DNA of 64,000 nucleotides from Manduca sexta (Eukaryota > Arthropoda > Insecta > Lepidoptera > Sphingidae): NCBI RefSeq assembly GCF_014839805.1, contig NC_051129.1:5646920-5710919 (forward strand), in the 5' to 3' direction. The position numbers were made by a program, and so were the translations under genes. Shown here one piece after another: positions 13,805-24,692 of this stretch (its first letter is position 1; every line of letters begins with the position of its first letter). Below the pieces are notes generated by a model. The model had not been told where the DNA came from and did not search any database. It worked only from the letters and a program-made list of their open reading frames with translations.

Positions 13805-14002
13805 TATAAGCAGGCGGTTCGACTAGACTATATTTTTTTGTGATGATACCCCTTTTGCTTGCTGGCGGCTTTTTGCTAAAAATCTGTAAATGCAGGTCTT
13901 AATGTCTTTAAGAATGGTAGTCAGTCTCCTAAGAAAGTTTTCGTGTAACTACAGCTATTAAGCTGCCCTTGCTGCCCCGTCTCAAAAATCCACCTGCTTA
14001 TA
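13805..14002. mobile_element. Candidate MITE of 198 bp with 13-bp terminal inverted repeats
   Basis: TATAAGCAGGCGG at 13805-13817 and its near-complement at 13990-14002 (CCACCTGCTTATA; 12 of 13 match) bound a non-coding interior. No clear target duplication is visible at the ends. Confidence 0.5.
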
Positions 14003-14841
14003 GAAAAATGTACTATTTTTTGGTGTCGAATCCTATGCATATCTGATGGCATTTCGAGCGGCAACCTGAGCAAATAATCACTTTATCTATAACCATCTAT
14101 GAAACTCTAATCTTAGTCAAACTCGTCAACATAAATAGCTTATGCATATATTTTTTTATTTTATTTTATTTATTTGGAAAACAAACAAGTGTACATATAG
14201 ATGACAATTAAAATATTTTTTTTACAAAATTAAGAATTATACTTTGGTCTCAATTTAATCAAAATTATTTTACGTAGTTTTTATAATTACGGTTTTCATG
14301 TACCCTGTGGGAGTGCAAGTATATTCCACCACGACAGTTAAAACTTTGCAACACTCTTCGACGCTAGAGCCCTTGTTTGAATGTGCGCGTTAACATCAAC
14401 CTGGAACTAGTTTTCCATTGTAAAGTAGAAGCAACAATGCCCGAGATATTTCCCGCAAAAACACATCACCGAGAGCGTTTGCGTCTTACGACTCAGTCGT
14501 TCACCTGTATGAGGAAATCTGTCCGATCAACACAACAGCTTAAAACACAATCGAACATGCTACCAATCATTTCCTTACAAAACACACGAGTTTTCAGGTA
14601 CGGTGGGCGGGCAGATAACGATGGTGCATAAATTCCTCTCATATAATTCGCATACATGTTTCAAATATGCTGAGAATTAGAATTTCTCGACGGCATTGTG
14701 CTGTGTTTGTTCTTTATATGGTCATGCATTAAGCATTGAATAAGGAATACATTAATGAACAAAGCTGGGCACACAGATTTGAATAGCACGTTTACCATAC
14801 TTAGCCTGGTTTCACGAAGATTATGAGGACAGTGCACTTAC
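14003..14841. other. Gene-free stretch left of the short first exon
   Basis: Probably the first intron of the minus-strand gene. An 84-codon plus ORF (14377-14631) has no supporting features. Confidence 0.4.
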
Positions 14842-14885
14842 CGCTTGGGCACGCTGATCCGACGCTGCCGAAACAGGTGGTCCAT
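14842..14885 (-). CDS. First coding exon of an unidentified minus-strand gene (partial)
   Basis: The exon encodes MDHLFRQRRISVPK plus two bases of the next codon (CG). It ends at a full GTAAGT splice donor (plus-strand ACTTAC at 14836-14841). The ATG context is AACAATGG, which is a good insect start context. About 65 bases upstream on the minus strand is an arthropod initiator-like TCAGT (14950-14954), so a short 5' UTR of about 65 nt is likely. I do not recognise the peptide. It is basic and carries an R-R-x-S motif that a basophilic kinase could use, but no domain can be assigned from 14 residues. The rest of the gene must lie at lower coordinates, in this window or beyond its left edge. 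A phase-compatible but weak second exon is at 11061-11171. The GC-rich islands at 15.2 and 15.9 kb could be further promoters of the same gene. Confidence 0.55.
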
Positions 14886-14888
14886 TGT

Positions 14889-14960
14889 TTTCAATAACTT
14901 CTTTGTTTTTGCACTATAACTCGAGTCTCCCACAATAATTGGAAAAATTACTGACTTTCA
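14889..14960 (-). promoter_or_regulatory. Candidate core promoter and 5' UTR for the 14.88 kb first exon
   Basis: TCAGT on the minus strand at 14954-14950 sits in the context AAAGTCAGTA and matches the arthropod initiator. The 65 bases from there to the ATG have no upstream ATG in good context. No TATA box is evident. Supported only by motif and position. Confidence 0.3.
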
Positions 14961-15239
14961 CTTAAAAGTCTATATTTATTGTTAACACAGTAATTTTTTA
15001 CACTGTACATTTAAAGTTAATATAAGTTCATTTTATCACTTGTGCTAACTCCTCTAAATCCCTGTTGGGATTTCAACGATTTTTAGTTCAATTGTAATTC
15101 ATCTATTCTGTAAAAAATGTTTAGTTGGCATCAATTTAAATTATCGAGATTAATGTTGCATATTAAAAAAGCAGCAATCAATCAATTATGACGGACAAGT
15201 GTGATGAAATGATAAATTGATAATATCAAAGAAGTATTT

Positions 15240-15320
15240 TGGCAGCGGTTACGTCGGGAGAAAGTGAATGCGCGGCGGCGGCAATGCGGCGTACGCGCAC
15301 TCTCCGCTCATCTTGCTACA
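15240..15320. promoter_or_regulatory. GC-rich island upstream of the 14.88 kb exon
   Basis: GCGGCGGCGGCAATGCGGCGTACGCGC type sequence in AT-rich flanks. On the minus strand it includes a 20-codon ORF (MSGECAYAALPPPRIHFLPT). It is probably a promoter or 5' UTR element of the minus-strand gene. Confidence 0.3.
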
Positions 15321-15839
15321 TTTGTATTAATCATTATGTAGTTTAATGACAATGTCATGTATGAATGTTCTTTTGTTTTTATTTGCACTCTAATTCACAT
15401 TCATATCTCTTACGCCTGTAACGTGATACGAAGCTTTCTCTAATGTTCGAAACAATGGGAGTTTTTTTTTGCGTCACATTCACACTTGCCAATGATTACA
15501 TTGCATTAATTTAATTAATGATATTTATTGCGTCCTTAAGTATGAAAAATATTGCCGATAAGTGCGGATATTTCAGTTTTTATAAAGGGAAATTGATGGA
15601 TATTAAATTTGGTTTTGGCAGTGAAATTGTACGTGCTACAATTTTTTGATAATAAAAAACACTGGAATGTATATTTTTTAAATTAAATATGTTTTCTATA
15701 TTTTAACAACAAAAATTTATGTTCCAACTTACGTCTTCGGAAAAAAGAAGAAAGTGCCAAAAACGTTTAGAAATTGACATAAAAAAAATTATAATCATAA
15801 AAAAGTCAGTCACGAAACAGATATTGTATTTTTTTTAAT

Positions 15840-15990
15840 TTCGCGATAGTTTGCCGCGTGCGGCGTTCAGCGTGCGTGAGACCGGGAACTATCGCTGCGG
15901 AGCGTGCGACCGCGGGGCCATGTGACGGAGCACTAGCCCACTGACATGGCTCACCCCGGCTCGGACGTGCTCTCCACTCCGCATTATGTA
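15840..15990. promoter_or_regulatory. Second GC-rich island, possible alternative promoter
   Basis: A strongly GC-rich block. On the minus strand it has ATGTCAGTGG (initiator-like) and a GTGAGC donor after an ATG-initiated 10-codon stretch (MRSGEHVRAG), which leaves in phase 0. Weak evidence of an alternative first exon. Confidence 0.25.
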
Positions 15991-16206
15991 TTCGATGCGA
16001 TATCCACTGCCAGGTGGCATAATTTCTCACCAGATAATGGAATTCCGCCGTAAATTTCAAGTTGTCTTGAATTTTTATAACGCATATTTCCAATACAAAA
16101 TCGCGAAGAACTCTCGTTTAAGAATTTCTAATCATCAGTAATTCTAGTACCAAAAATAAATTGAAATACTTGCATTTACAGTTTATACCTACTCATATGT
16201 TATGAA

Positions 16207-16505
16207 AACAATTATTTTATTGCTTTGAATTACTAGACGAGCTTGCCGTTCGCCTGATGGTAAGCGATACGACCGCCCATAAATAGTAGAAACACCATCC
16301 CAAAGTATTTTTTGGTGTTCCACTGCGCTCACCATCCCGAGACGAACTATTAAGTCACATTATCACCAGTAGTTACACTGGCTACAATGTTCTTCAAACC
16401 GGAACACAACAGTGGCTACACACTCCTGCTCGGCAGCAGAAATAGACATTGCGGTGGTACCTACACAGATGGACTCTCATATATGAAAAACCTAATACTA
16501 GTACT
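16207..16505. repeat. Dispersed repeat family A (long copy)
   Basis: Shares nearly the whole length with the 60060-60366 copy, including AGTAGTTACACTGGCTACAA and ACTCTCATAT near the end. The 95-codon minus ORF that overlaps it is part of the repeat and not a gene. Confidence 0.8.
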
Positions 16506-18518
16506 ACAACTGTTTTTTGTAATTTTTTTTTAGTTTTACCTAAAAATGTATCCTTTTTTTTATCTCTGACATTGTTAATTTTATTACCTGGTAGCTCACC
16601 ATCAGGTGACCTAGTTTCTAGTTGGCCAATACGCCTATAAGAAAGTTGTAAGTCGTTCGAAAAAACCTCGCGAAGTTCCACTCTCTCTTACATCATAGGT
16701 CACAAAGGACGCATATAACATACATACCTATGACCTTTGCACAAAAAAACGCCCTACTTGGTCCGCCGATTTGTAACCGTGTCACTAAAATTACTAAGTG
16801 GTCATCTTATGAAATCAGAGGTCTAAGAAAAGAAGCCTGCGTCTGCATTAGATTTCTCTCTGGAAAAATTGTAATACCTACCTTTATAAATAAAGATTTG
16901 GGGAATGGGAGAAGCGGTTTATAGTACGATGAAGTAGTACTATCCACTGTTGTGTTGAAAAGACAAAAGTGGCAGGTTGTTAGGTGCTATAGAGTTAGAG
17001 ATGGTCTGTGAAATTTTACGACGGCAGAAAATAATAAAATTCTACCATACCTACAGACAAATGTGACCTTTTATTGACACAGAAATTATAAAACAATAGA
17101 TATTTATATTTTTTCTTTGAATCTAGACTAAATAAGATGAAAAATCTAGTACAACGAAAAGCGAATAAGTACAATATATTGTTATCATAAAAACATATAA
17201 ATAGATGCTTAGTAACAAACACTAATATGTTATTACTTTAAAAATTTATTTAAATCGAAAAATAGTACCTATTTCAAGTTTTTAATTGCAACACGTAATG
17301 CTATTTCTTAGACATTTTGAGTAATAAGAAGTGTCCTCAGCATCCAACTAGTAGGACAGGTTTATTAGCACTTTTAAATAATGAAGTAAGTGATATAAAT
17401 TAATGCAGAACAATCGTGAAACGAGATTGCGTGTCTAACATGTCTTCGAAGCACACACGCGACTGCACGCAAGCTGATCCATAAAAACAAATTAAGTGCT
17501 GCACAACCGATATGTAGCCAGACGGTTATTGTTCAGAAAAACCGTTGGTTGTAACAGTTTCTTATTAAGTACACAGATTTCTATTCCACGAGAAAAATTA
17601 ATATTTTTTCGGTCTAATTGCGGCTAAAGTGGTAAACATTACATTACAGGTAGTGTTTACCGGTTAACGGTCAATGCGATCATTCACATAGCGTTGCTAC
17701 GGTCATTACTAATGGTCATCATCAAATAATCGCTACGTGCATGATATACATTCTGCCTCGTTATTATTTACTCGTTATTCACCGTGCCAGCGACTAAATC
17801 AAACTACTAAACTTTTAAATATGATAGAGCTATAAGGAACCTTTAACATTTTATTTACAGCATGAAAAGATCGACTCGCCCGGGTAGCTCCACTGTTTGA
17901 CAGCAAACCTACGTGTTGACGATAGTTAAATATCCTATCATAGAAATTTTCTTAATGAAAATAGATCCTTTGTGATAGTACGTGCCTATAACCTGGTATC
18001 GAAATAGCAGAAATTAACAAGCAAAGTTGTGCTACTTTTGAACGATAATTATAATAATAAAACGGGTTCAGGACCATGTAATCTAAGATTTCATACGTAT
18101 ATTAACAAAATGATAAGATTATATACGGTTTTGTTCGGCTAGAATTACCGAATTCAACGTGGAAGTCTTGGAATTTGTCCAAATGTTGGTATTTAGATTC
18201 AAGTCACCAACGACCACTTCACTTTACTTCACAGTAAACCCTACAGTGCACACATGGTGAATAATCGAAAACGAAAGCTTCGGTGAAAGTGATAATAGTC
18301 AGGTAGCTTAAAACGTTCAACATTAGCATATTGTGTACCTACATATCTAGCAATACGGTATGAAAGTCTATCTGCGCGAGAACAAATTTCTCTTTACGCT
18401 TTCCGAGCCTTCTGTAGGAAGCATCTAATAAGGGACAAAACCATTAGTTACGTAAAATATATTATAATACAGTATATGAGCTTAGCTTTTACCTATATAT
18501 AGTAGAAATAATACTTAC

Positions 18519-18557
18519 GCTGGCCATTCATCGGGCTTACATCCGTCAGATGAAGAG
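18519..18557 (-). other. Possible 39-nt microexon
   Basis: A cag acceptor (18560-18558) and a near-perfect donor (GTAAGTATT starting at 18518) enclose 39 nt, a multiple of three. Two frames are open, one reading SSSDGCKPDEWPA. It could belong to a minus-strand gene starting upstream, or be a repeat fragment with chance splice sites. No flanking exon was found. Confidence 0.2.
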
Positions 18558-18659
18558 CTGTGAGCATAATATCACGAATCCAATCCAGGCATGAGGTAAC
18601 ACGAAATATAAGTTTTTGGGGTCTAATTATAATTACCTACTTTATTTTTTGCCAGGCGC

Positions 18660-18850
18660 TGCTGCATCAGATAAAGTGGGGTAGAGATCCCAGCAGAAGT
18701 AATGGTAGGCAGACTGGGGTCCAGATAGTCTCAACTGATGAGAGATGATTATCCCACGACAGTCGACATTATAATGCCGACTTCTTTGAAACCGGATATA
18801 CGCAAGTTGATCCCGGAACGTGATGCAGACATGGGCCACTACGGTGGTTT
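18660..18850 (+). repeat. Dispersed repeat family D (longest copy)
   Basis: Shares 'ggtccagatagtctcaactgatgagagatgattatcccacgacagtcga' type order with the 7.6 and 13.0 kb copies and extends further right into AT-poorer sequence of unknown class. Confidence 0.5.
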
Positions 18851-19429
18851 AGATACTCAGGTACATATTTCCACTAGGCCAAAGACGCGATCCTATGAAT
18901 TCATTTAACTGACGCTTTGTGTGACTAAATAATAAAACTACGAGTTGGTCCGAATGTAATACTCAAAACAAATTAGTGTCACGTGCTAATTCTGTAATTA
19001 TCTTGTCCACGAAAGCTTAACAAAGAATTGAATGAATGACGTTAACATCCATTCAATCAGTCGTGTTTCATGTTGGCAGACGAAATGAACGGTGTCACCT
19101 GCAAACGTATATCCATTTCCTCTCCACGCCTCACTTGCACGTTGAACTTGTAAACCTAATTTCAACTCACTTTTCTATTTAACAATGTTGCGATTCAATT
19201 GTGATAGTGATTGATTTTAGAACAGAATCTAATAGCTATTAGTGTTAAATGCTAATTACATCAGATATACGGTAATAAAAATAATACTTGTTAGTTCAAC
19301 TAAAATTTAAAGGAACTACTTTAAAATCGGCGTTAGATAACATTGAAAATGACAAGTACGATTTAATTATAAAATAAATCTATTATCTCCGACTAGGCTG
19401 CTTAGCATCATTTGTTCCATGATGATTTT

Positions 19430-19580
19430 TTTACTCAAATGATTGAAGAATGAGATCTTTGTTTCGCCTGGTGGTTATCATTATAACTGCCTATAAACAA
19501 CAGCATTCGTACCCATTCAGAATTTTGTATTACAAAGCATTGTGTAGACTAGACGTTAGAAGTCTCATAATGCTGTAATA
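19430..19580. repeat. Dispersed repeat family A (diverged fragment)
   Basis: 'tttcgcctggtggtta', 'ctgcctataaacaacag' and 'attacaaagcattgtgtaga' match blocks of family A in order, with many changes. Confidence 0.4.
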
Positions 19581-19679
19581 CCAGTTCTAGGGATTGGATT
19601 CGATTTAAATCGCGCAACATAAAACTTAGTGAATTTTTTGTTTCGTAAAACCCCATCTACTTAAGATGCAAATGGATTT

Positions 19680-19740
19680 TGTCTCCAATACAGATTATAG
19701 CGATAAGCTCGTCCATCGTTACCTATGACGTAATAATTGT
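19680..19740 (+). repeat. Fragment of family C SINE
   Basis: Shares GCGATAAGCTCG.CCAT and the TGACGTAATA region with the family C copies; the tRNA head is missing. Confidence 0.5.
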
Positions 19741-21257
19741 TTTATGAATTATTTTTAACAGGTACATAATACAAATGAAACTACTTAAACAAAGAAGAGA
19801 TATGCTGAGTACCTAAATCGTATTCGTGATGTTATTACATTGAGTCGCGATATCAAACTTAATACCAGTTCGAATAAATACCAGAATAAAACTAAAACAC
19901 GATTCAATTAGTGATATTTCAAATAAAATAATTTTAGATATAAAAAAATATTTAATTTAAAAATAAGTAGTACAATATCCACCATAATTAATAAAAAAAA
20001 ATGGAAAAGTACGTAAGTAGACATCAGAAAACTAGTGCTAAGCTGTAGAGTGTACCATATTGTACTTTCTATCTTGACATAAGTAACTTCAACCATCACG
20101 TTACAAGTAATTAAATACGTTAACATTCTCCTTTTCAAATCCAGCCCTACTTGAGTATTAAATATAATATATACTTATATTTAAGCGTGATTACTTATAT
20201 AAGCGACTTAGGGCCGTGTAAACACAGTCAACTCAGTTTCACTCTGAAGTGCGATGTCAGCTAAGACGCTGCCAAATTAAGGTCGGCATCTTAAGATAGT
20301 CCTTATTTAATAAACTCATATATTATCAACTCAAAAAACATTTAAGTCACAATATGTGTGGATTTTGACATGTGACTTTTATTTATGCGCCTACTCAACT
20401 GAACACAAGCTCTTAAATACACGTAAGACAACTTAAGCCTTTTATTAAATAGTTCAGTACATTAAATGTCAAGTGAGATTATACTCAAAGAGATACTGAT
20501 TTATTGATATAGCCTTTAATAAAAAGGAGGAGGTATTTAATTCATCGTATTTTTTCATATCTAAAGAGTTTATTATATCTACGAATTTTGTAGCTGTGGC
20601 ACCATCTGTTAAGTTAACATTTTCTCTTCCTTATGACAGCAACTATACCAAATATGTTGTATTAAAATCTTATTATTTATAATCTACAGTGATCATTAAA
20701 AATATACATATTTTTTGCGTATCCTTATATAACTAGAAGCCATCTTAGAATATTTTTCATAAAAAGCCGGGAAACGACCATGCGAAACATGTATTAGACT
20801 AGTAAGGGACAAGATTCCATAGGGAGCGGCGTAATGTTAGGCGTCTAGCGTCTCATTGACTACATCAATAGTAAAGCAACAAATTTGTTCTTTCAGATCA
20901 ATTTTCATTAAACTATCCATTGTCGAGCCGGTCCATTCGAGTTGCAGACAAAAACACTTACACTTGTTACACTTAACTCTACCACCTAATAATCGTCTGA
21001 TTAATCATTTTATTTTATTCAAAAACACTATTCTTGGTATAAAAGTAATATTTAAAACCTACTGTTATTCATATATCTAGTGGATGTGGTGATTTCACAA
21101 ACACTTCTCCGTACATTGCGAATAACCATTTTACTTAATTCAAACTGACATAAAACGTTTTATATTTTTATGCCTATCAATAAAAATGCCATAAAATACA
21201 CTTGAAGTCTTAAATAGTCCTTCAACCCCTCTCTGTTTACTACATTAAAACTGTAAT

Positions 21258-21272
21258 TTTATTATGTTTATT
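21258..21272 (-). terminator. Poly(A) signals for the FBXO22-like gene
   Basis: Two AATAAA hexamers on the minus strand (21263-21258 and 21272-21267) lie about 290 nt after the stop codon. They are the likely 3' end of the FBXO22-like transcript and, if dicistronic, of the cornichon transcript too. Confidence 0.45.
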
Positions 21273-21557
21273 TTAAGACCTGCGCCTTCTCATGAACCAA
21301 TCGCACTGCACCCTTTTCTATAGCGAAGATTTTTGCTTTGTTAATCAATATAATTGAGAGTGACCATTTCTAAGTCAGATACATGTGGCTAAGACCGCGT
21401 GACTTGGTAGAATAAATACAGTTTTCTGCATACAACTGACTTCACACAGGTGGTCGTGATAACAAATACGATGCAACAGAAATTAATATAAAGCAAACCA
21501 AAATCACCGCAGGAAGTCCCCTAGGCACCAATATTATATCCCTGAATTTGATCTAAA

Positions 21558-23578
21558 CTAAATTGACTCTGGAGGGAATTTTTTTCCCCAACCCATGTAA
21601 ACAAAAACAGTTGAATACGAATACATGATTCCAAACTGAGGTCCAGGGTCCCTGCGGTGTCTTTTGACGCCACTTGGCATATTTTCTAGAGGTGGCTTGG
21701 CAGGGTGGTTGACCCCCAATTCTCCATTGCCGTAACACCCGATAAGTCGTGTTCGAGGGAACGCCGCGCGGAAGTATTCCTGCTCGACTTCGTGCCTTTG
21801 GTCGCGTCCTACGCATGATAACTTGAGTGCCACGCTGTGCTCGAATCGGGGTACTTTCTTCGCAAACTGGAAGGATAAAGAATGTATTTATACAGTAAGA
21901 AGAAATAAAATTTCAATCATAGGGATTATCTAATCCAGTCTGTTGGAAGGGATTTTAGATAGTTATATTTAGATTTTTATTCACAAATGAGAAAATGTAC
22001 ATACTAGATTCTATTAAAAAAATATTTAAGATGCACAATTATGTATTTTTTACCCATCAAACTGTTTAATATTTCACAAGAACTTAGGACATACAGTTGA
22101 AAACAAAAATAGAAAAACACTTTAAAGTATGTCATAATAAATTTGGTGACCAAAAGTTTCTTTAGAAAATTACCTCATCTATAGTTTTTCTTATTTTTGC
22201 CTTTGTCCAATCAGAGGACTCCACTATTAATGAGTATACATCAAAATTGCACACATTAGAATTGTGAGGTACAGTGAACATAGCTATGGTCACTAAGTTT
22301 TCACTGACAAAGTCAACACCCTTGTTAATGTTTTCTACAATAAGATCTATATTGTCTTTTTCAAACATTGTATCTTCAACTATACAACCGCCCAGAGCAT
22401 ATGGAACATTTGGTTGACTGAAAAGTGAAAATATTCATAAGTATAAATAGAAAGATTTGCTTATTACAAAATTGAAGATTTTAGTGTCATAAGAAGTGAT
22501 GCTACAAATGAATAATACATACACATCTTTAAAATAGTTCAAGAAGACAATATCCTCAACAGACTCCAAGAGAAAACTTTCTGTGACATAAACAACAACT
22601 CCTTTGAAGATACGGTCCTGAGCAATTTTATGGACTACATCAAAAAAATCATTTTGCATATTTGCAACAGATTTTATATTGATAACATTGAACTCCACAT
22701 CGGGTATGGTTGGGATGTAGATGCCAGAGATAAATGGATTATTCTGAACAATCATTTGTTGTGTAAAAACATGTTCATAGGTAATAGATGGGCTGAGAGG
22801 CATGAAGGTCAAATATGTTGCTTTCACTGTCAGCATGCAGACCTTTGGCATACATACATTGTGCTGCACCACATCTAGTACTGAAAAAAAAAAAATCTTA
22901 CACTTAATTTTATACCACTCAAGTATTAATACAGAACATACAAGAAAGGAAACAATAAAAAAAAAATTACTGACCTTAAAACTGAGATAACCTTTATGTA
23001 CTATTCATAAGAGTGATTTCTTTACAACTTATAATATACTATATATAAAATATGATAAACTTACAACAATGTACATTCTGACAAGCTGGTGAGCATGGAT
23101 TTGGTGTTATTGATCCACAGTCATTTGTTGCAGAGAAACCCAACATGTTTGCAAACGTGAGCACTGCCAATGGTTCAGTGTAAAAGTTAGTAGACTTCTT
23201 AAATACTGAATTGATTTTTGATACAGTAACTGGAAGGTCATTGACAACAAAATCGGCCGGCTCCAGTTGCTCTTTCTGAAGTGCTACAACAGCCGAGTGC
23301 CACATGGAACATACATGCTTACATAAGAATTTCTCCTGCCATGACAAATTACTAATAATCTTCTTTGCTATGACATAGTTGGCCATAACACTTTCTAGTA
23401 AGCTACTGTCGCATTTTATATCCTCAACAACTCTGTCCAGTTCTCTCTTCTGTATATAAGCTAAGATGTTCTCAGCTACTGTTAACTTGGTACACACTAT
23501 GTTGTCTGAAGACGAATCACTATCTGCATCATTTTTATCACTATCAGCAATATTTGCATCACCTGAACTGTCAGACAT
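21558..23578 (-). CDS. FBXO22: F-box protein, FBXO22-like (SCF ubiquitin ligase substrate receptor)
   Basis: Four exons: 23578-23065, 22880-22523, 22417-22174 and 21866-21558. Junction phases agree (T|TA, GT|T, GAG|TTT), giving 474 residues plus stop; human FBXO22 is about 400, and the excess is partly an acidic Ser/Asp-rich N-terminus (residues 1-27). A degenerate F-box lies at about residues 66-100 (IISNLSW, CKHVCSMWHSAV). The remainder resembles the FIST-like region of FBXO22, ending with SCVGRD (about 390) and the hallmark RLIGCYGNGELG (about 411-423) in the last exon. F-box proteins bind Skp1 and present substrates to a Cul1 ligase; the identity rests on family knowledge, the substrate is unknown here. 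The ATG at 23578 (AAAATGT) is one base after the cornichon stop codon, so it either shares that transcript or uses a promoter inside the neighbour. Confidence 0.88.
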
Positions 23579-23579
23579 T

Positions 23580-24050
23580 TTAGATTTCGGTAACAATCTG
23601 ATCGTCAGATCTATTAATTGGGTCGCCTTTTAGCAGCGCTAGTATAAAGCAGTATAGATAGATAAAAAAGAATATGAGATAGTGACCAATGTAGATCATA
23701 ACATCCCTCAAATGTTTTCTGAGCTGTCCACGGTTATGGATCTCAGCGGGGTCGTACGCTCCCAAATTCCCTTGGGGTATTGTGAAATATTCGAAAGTGA
23801 GCCATATAAACATAGGCAGGTTCAATAAAAACAATAACACTTGACCATGCAATAACAGTAACACTGTAACAAACGTATGTGCAATGTACTTAAACACCAG
23901 CCAGTAATTCAATTTGTCACAACATTCTTGAGCATTTAGATAGTCGCACTCTAAATCCGACAAAGTTATTATGTAGTAAACCAAAAGAAATAATATAGCT
24001 CCACAATCGATCAAAGACAGAGAGAAAAGCAATGTTTCAGCTAATATCAT
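23580..24050 (-). CDS. CNIH4: Cornichon family protein, CNIH4-like (ER cargo receptor)
   Basis: Single-exon ORF of 156 residues. Cornichon proteins are small ER/early-secretory membrane proteins that recruit transmembrane cargo (for CNIH4, certain GPCRs) into COPII vesicles. Family marks are plain: hydrophobic segments at about residues 3-30, 56-90 and 117-140; the block SDLECDYLNAQECCDKLN (31-48), matching the CNIH4 branch; then NLPMFIWLTFEY (77-88) and YDPAEIHNRGQL (99-110), the conserved cornichon signature. The start chosen is the ATG at 24050, since the codons just upstream lead to a non-ATG start and the family begins close to the first membrane segment. The start context has G at -3. 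The stop (TAA, 23582-23580) is followed by one A and then the F-box ATG. Lack of introns is notable next to a four-exon neighbour. Confidence 0.93.
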   Translation of the reverse strand: MILAETLLFSLSLIDCGAILFLLVYYIITLSDLECDYLNAQECCDKLNYWLVFKYIAHTFVTVLLLLHGQVLLFLLNLPMFIWLTFEYFTIPQGNLGAYDPAEIHNRGQLRKHLRDVMIYIGHYLIFFFIYLYCFILALLKGDPINRSDDQIVTEI

Positions 24051-24184
24051 AACTAGTTTTTGTTTTTCAATCACTAAGGCTCTTATTAAACAATATTCAA
24101 TGGTAATTTACGCATAAGACATAATTACTTCCACTAAAACTTAATAACTGTAATAACTAAATGAATATTGTTTGGAAAAATGCA

Positions 24185-24250
24185 AAATCCTCCCTTAGGA
24201 AACCGACAGCTTGACAGCAAATAAGTGACAGTTGACACTGTTGACGGTTT
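24185..24250 (-). promoter_or_regulatory. Candidate promoter of the CNIH4/FBXO22 unit with clustered TGTCA motifs
   Basis: Upstream of the cornichon ATG the plus strand holds TGACA at 24212-24216, 24226-24230 and 24233-24237, and TGACG at 24242-24246 (TGTCA on the gene strand). The cluster lies 160-200 nt before the ATG. It may be a proximal promoter element. No TATA box is evident. Confidence 0.3.
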
Positions 24251-24365
24251 TATTATTTTTTTTATGTCACAAATAATCGGCTAAAGGCAAAGACCATACT
24301 TCCAAGGATATTTACTTACAAGACCATATACCTATACAAGATTAGTGTCTTTTGCACACATATGA

Positions 24366-24692
24366 TAATAATAATAATATCAGCCCTGTATTATATGCTT
24401 GCCCATTGCTGAGCACGGGCCTCCTCTACTACTGAGAGGGATTAGGCCTTAGTCCACCTCGCTGACCTAGTGTGGATTGGTAGACTTCACACACCTTCGA
24501 AATTCCTATAAAGAACATCTCAGATGTGCAGGTTTCCTCATAATGTTTTCCTTCACCGTTAAAGCGAACGATAGATTCATAAAGAATACACATATAATTT
24601 TAGAAAAGTCAGAGGTATGTGCGGTTGGGATTTGAATCTGCGGACTTTCGTCTTGGCTGTCCGTTCTGCACCCAACTAGGCTATCGCCGCTT
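24366..24692 (-). repeat. tRNA-derived SINE, family B (near full length)
   Basis: Read on the minus strand, the head has an RNA polymerase III A box (TAGCCTAGTTGGGTG, plus 24669-24683) and a B box (GATTCAAATC, plus 24628-24638), followed by a non-tRNA body and an AT-rich (TTA)n tail at 24366-24380. A very similar copy lies at 38315-38644 and an older one at about 8328-8635. The organisation resembles lepidopteran SINEs such as Metulj; the family name is not certain. Confidence 0.8.

Larger units (their letters stand above)
16506..21257. other. Gene-free stretch between the 14.88 kb gene and FBXO22
   Basis: AT-rich. It holds a possible microexon (18.5 kb), family D (18.7 kb), and family A and C fragments (19.4-19.7 kb). 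An acceptor-like tttatttacag ends at 17859 on the plus strand, but no exon was identified. Confidence 0.4.

Noticed and set aside
22630..22878. 82-codon plus ORF
   Set aside because: Antisense to exon 2 of the FBXO22-like gene.
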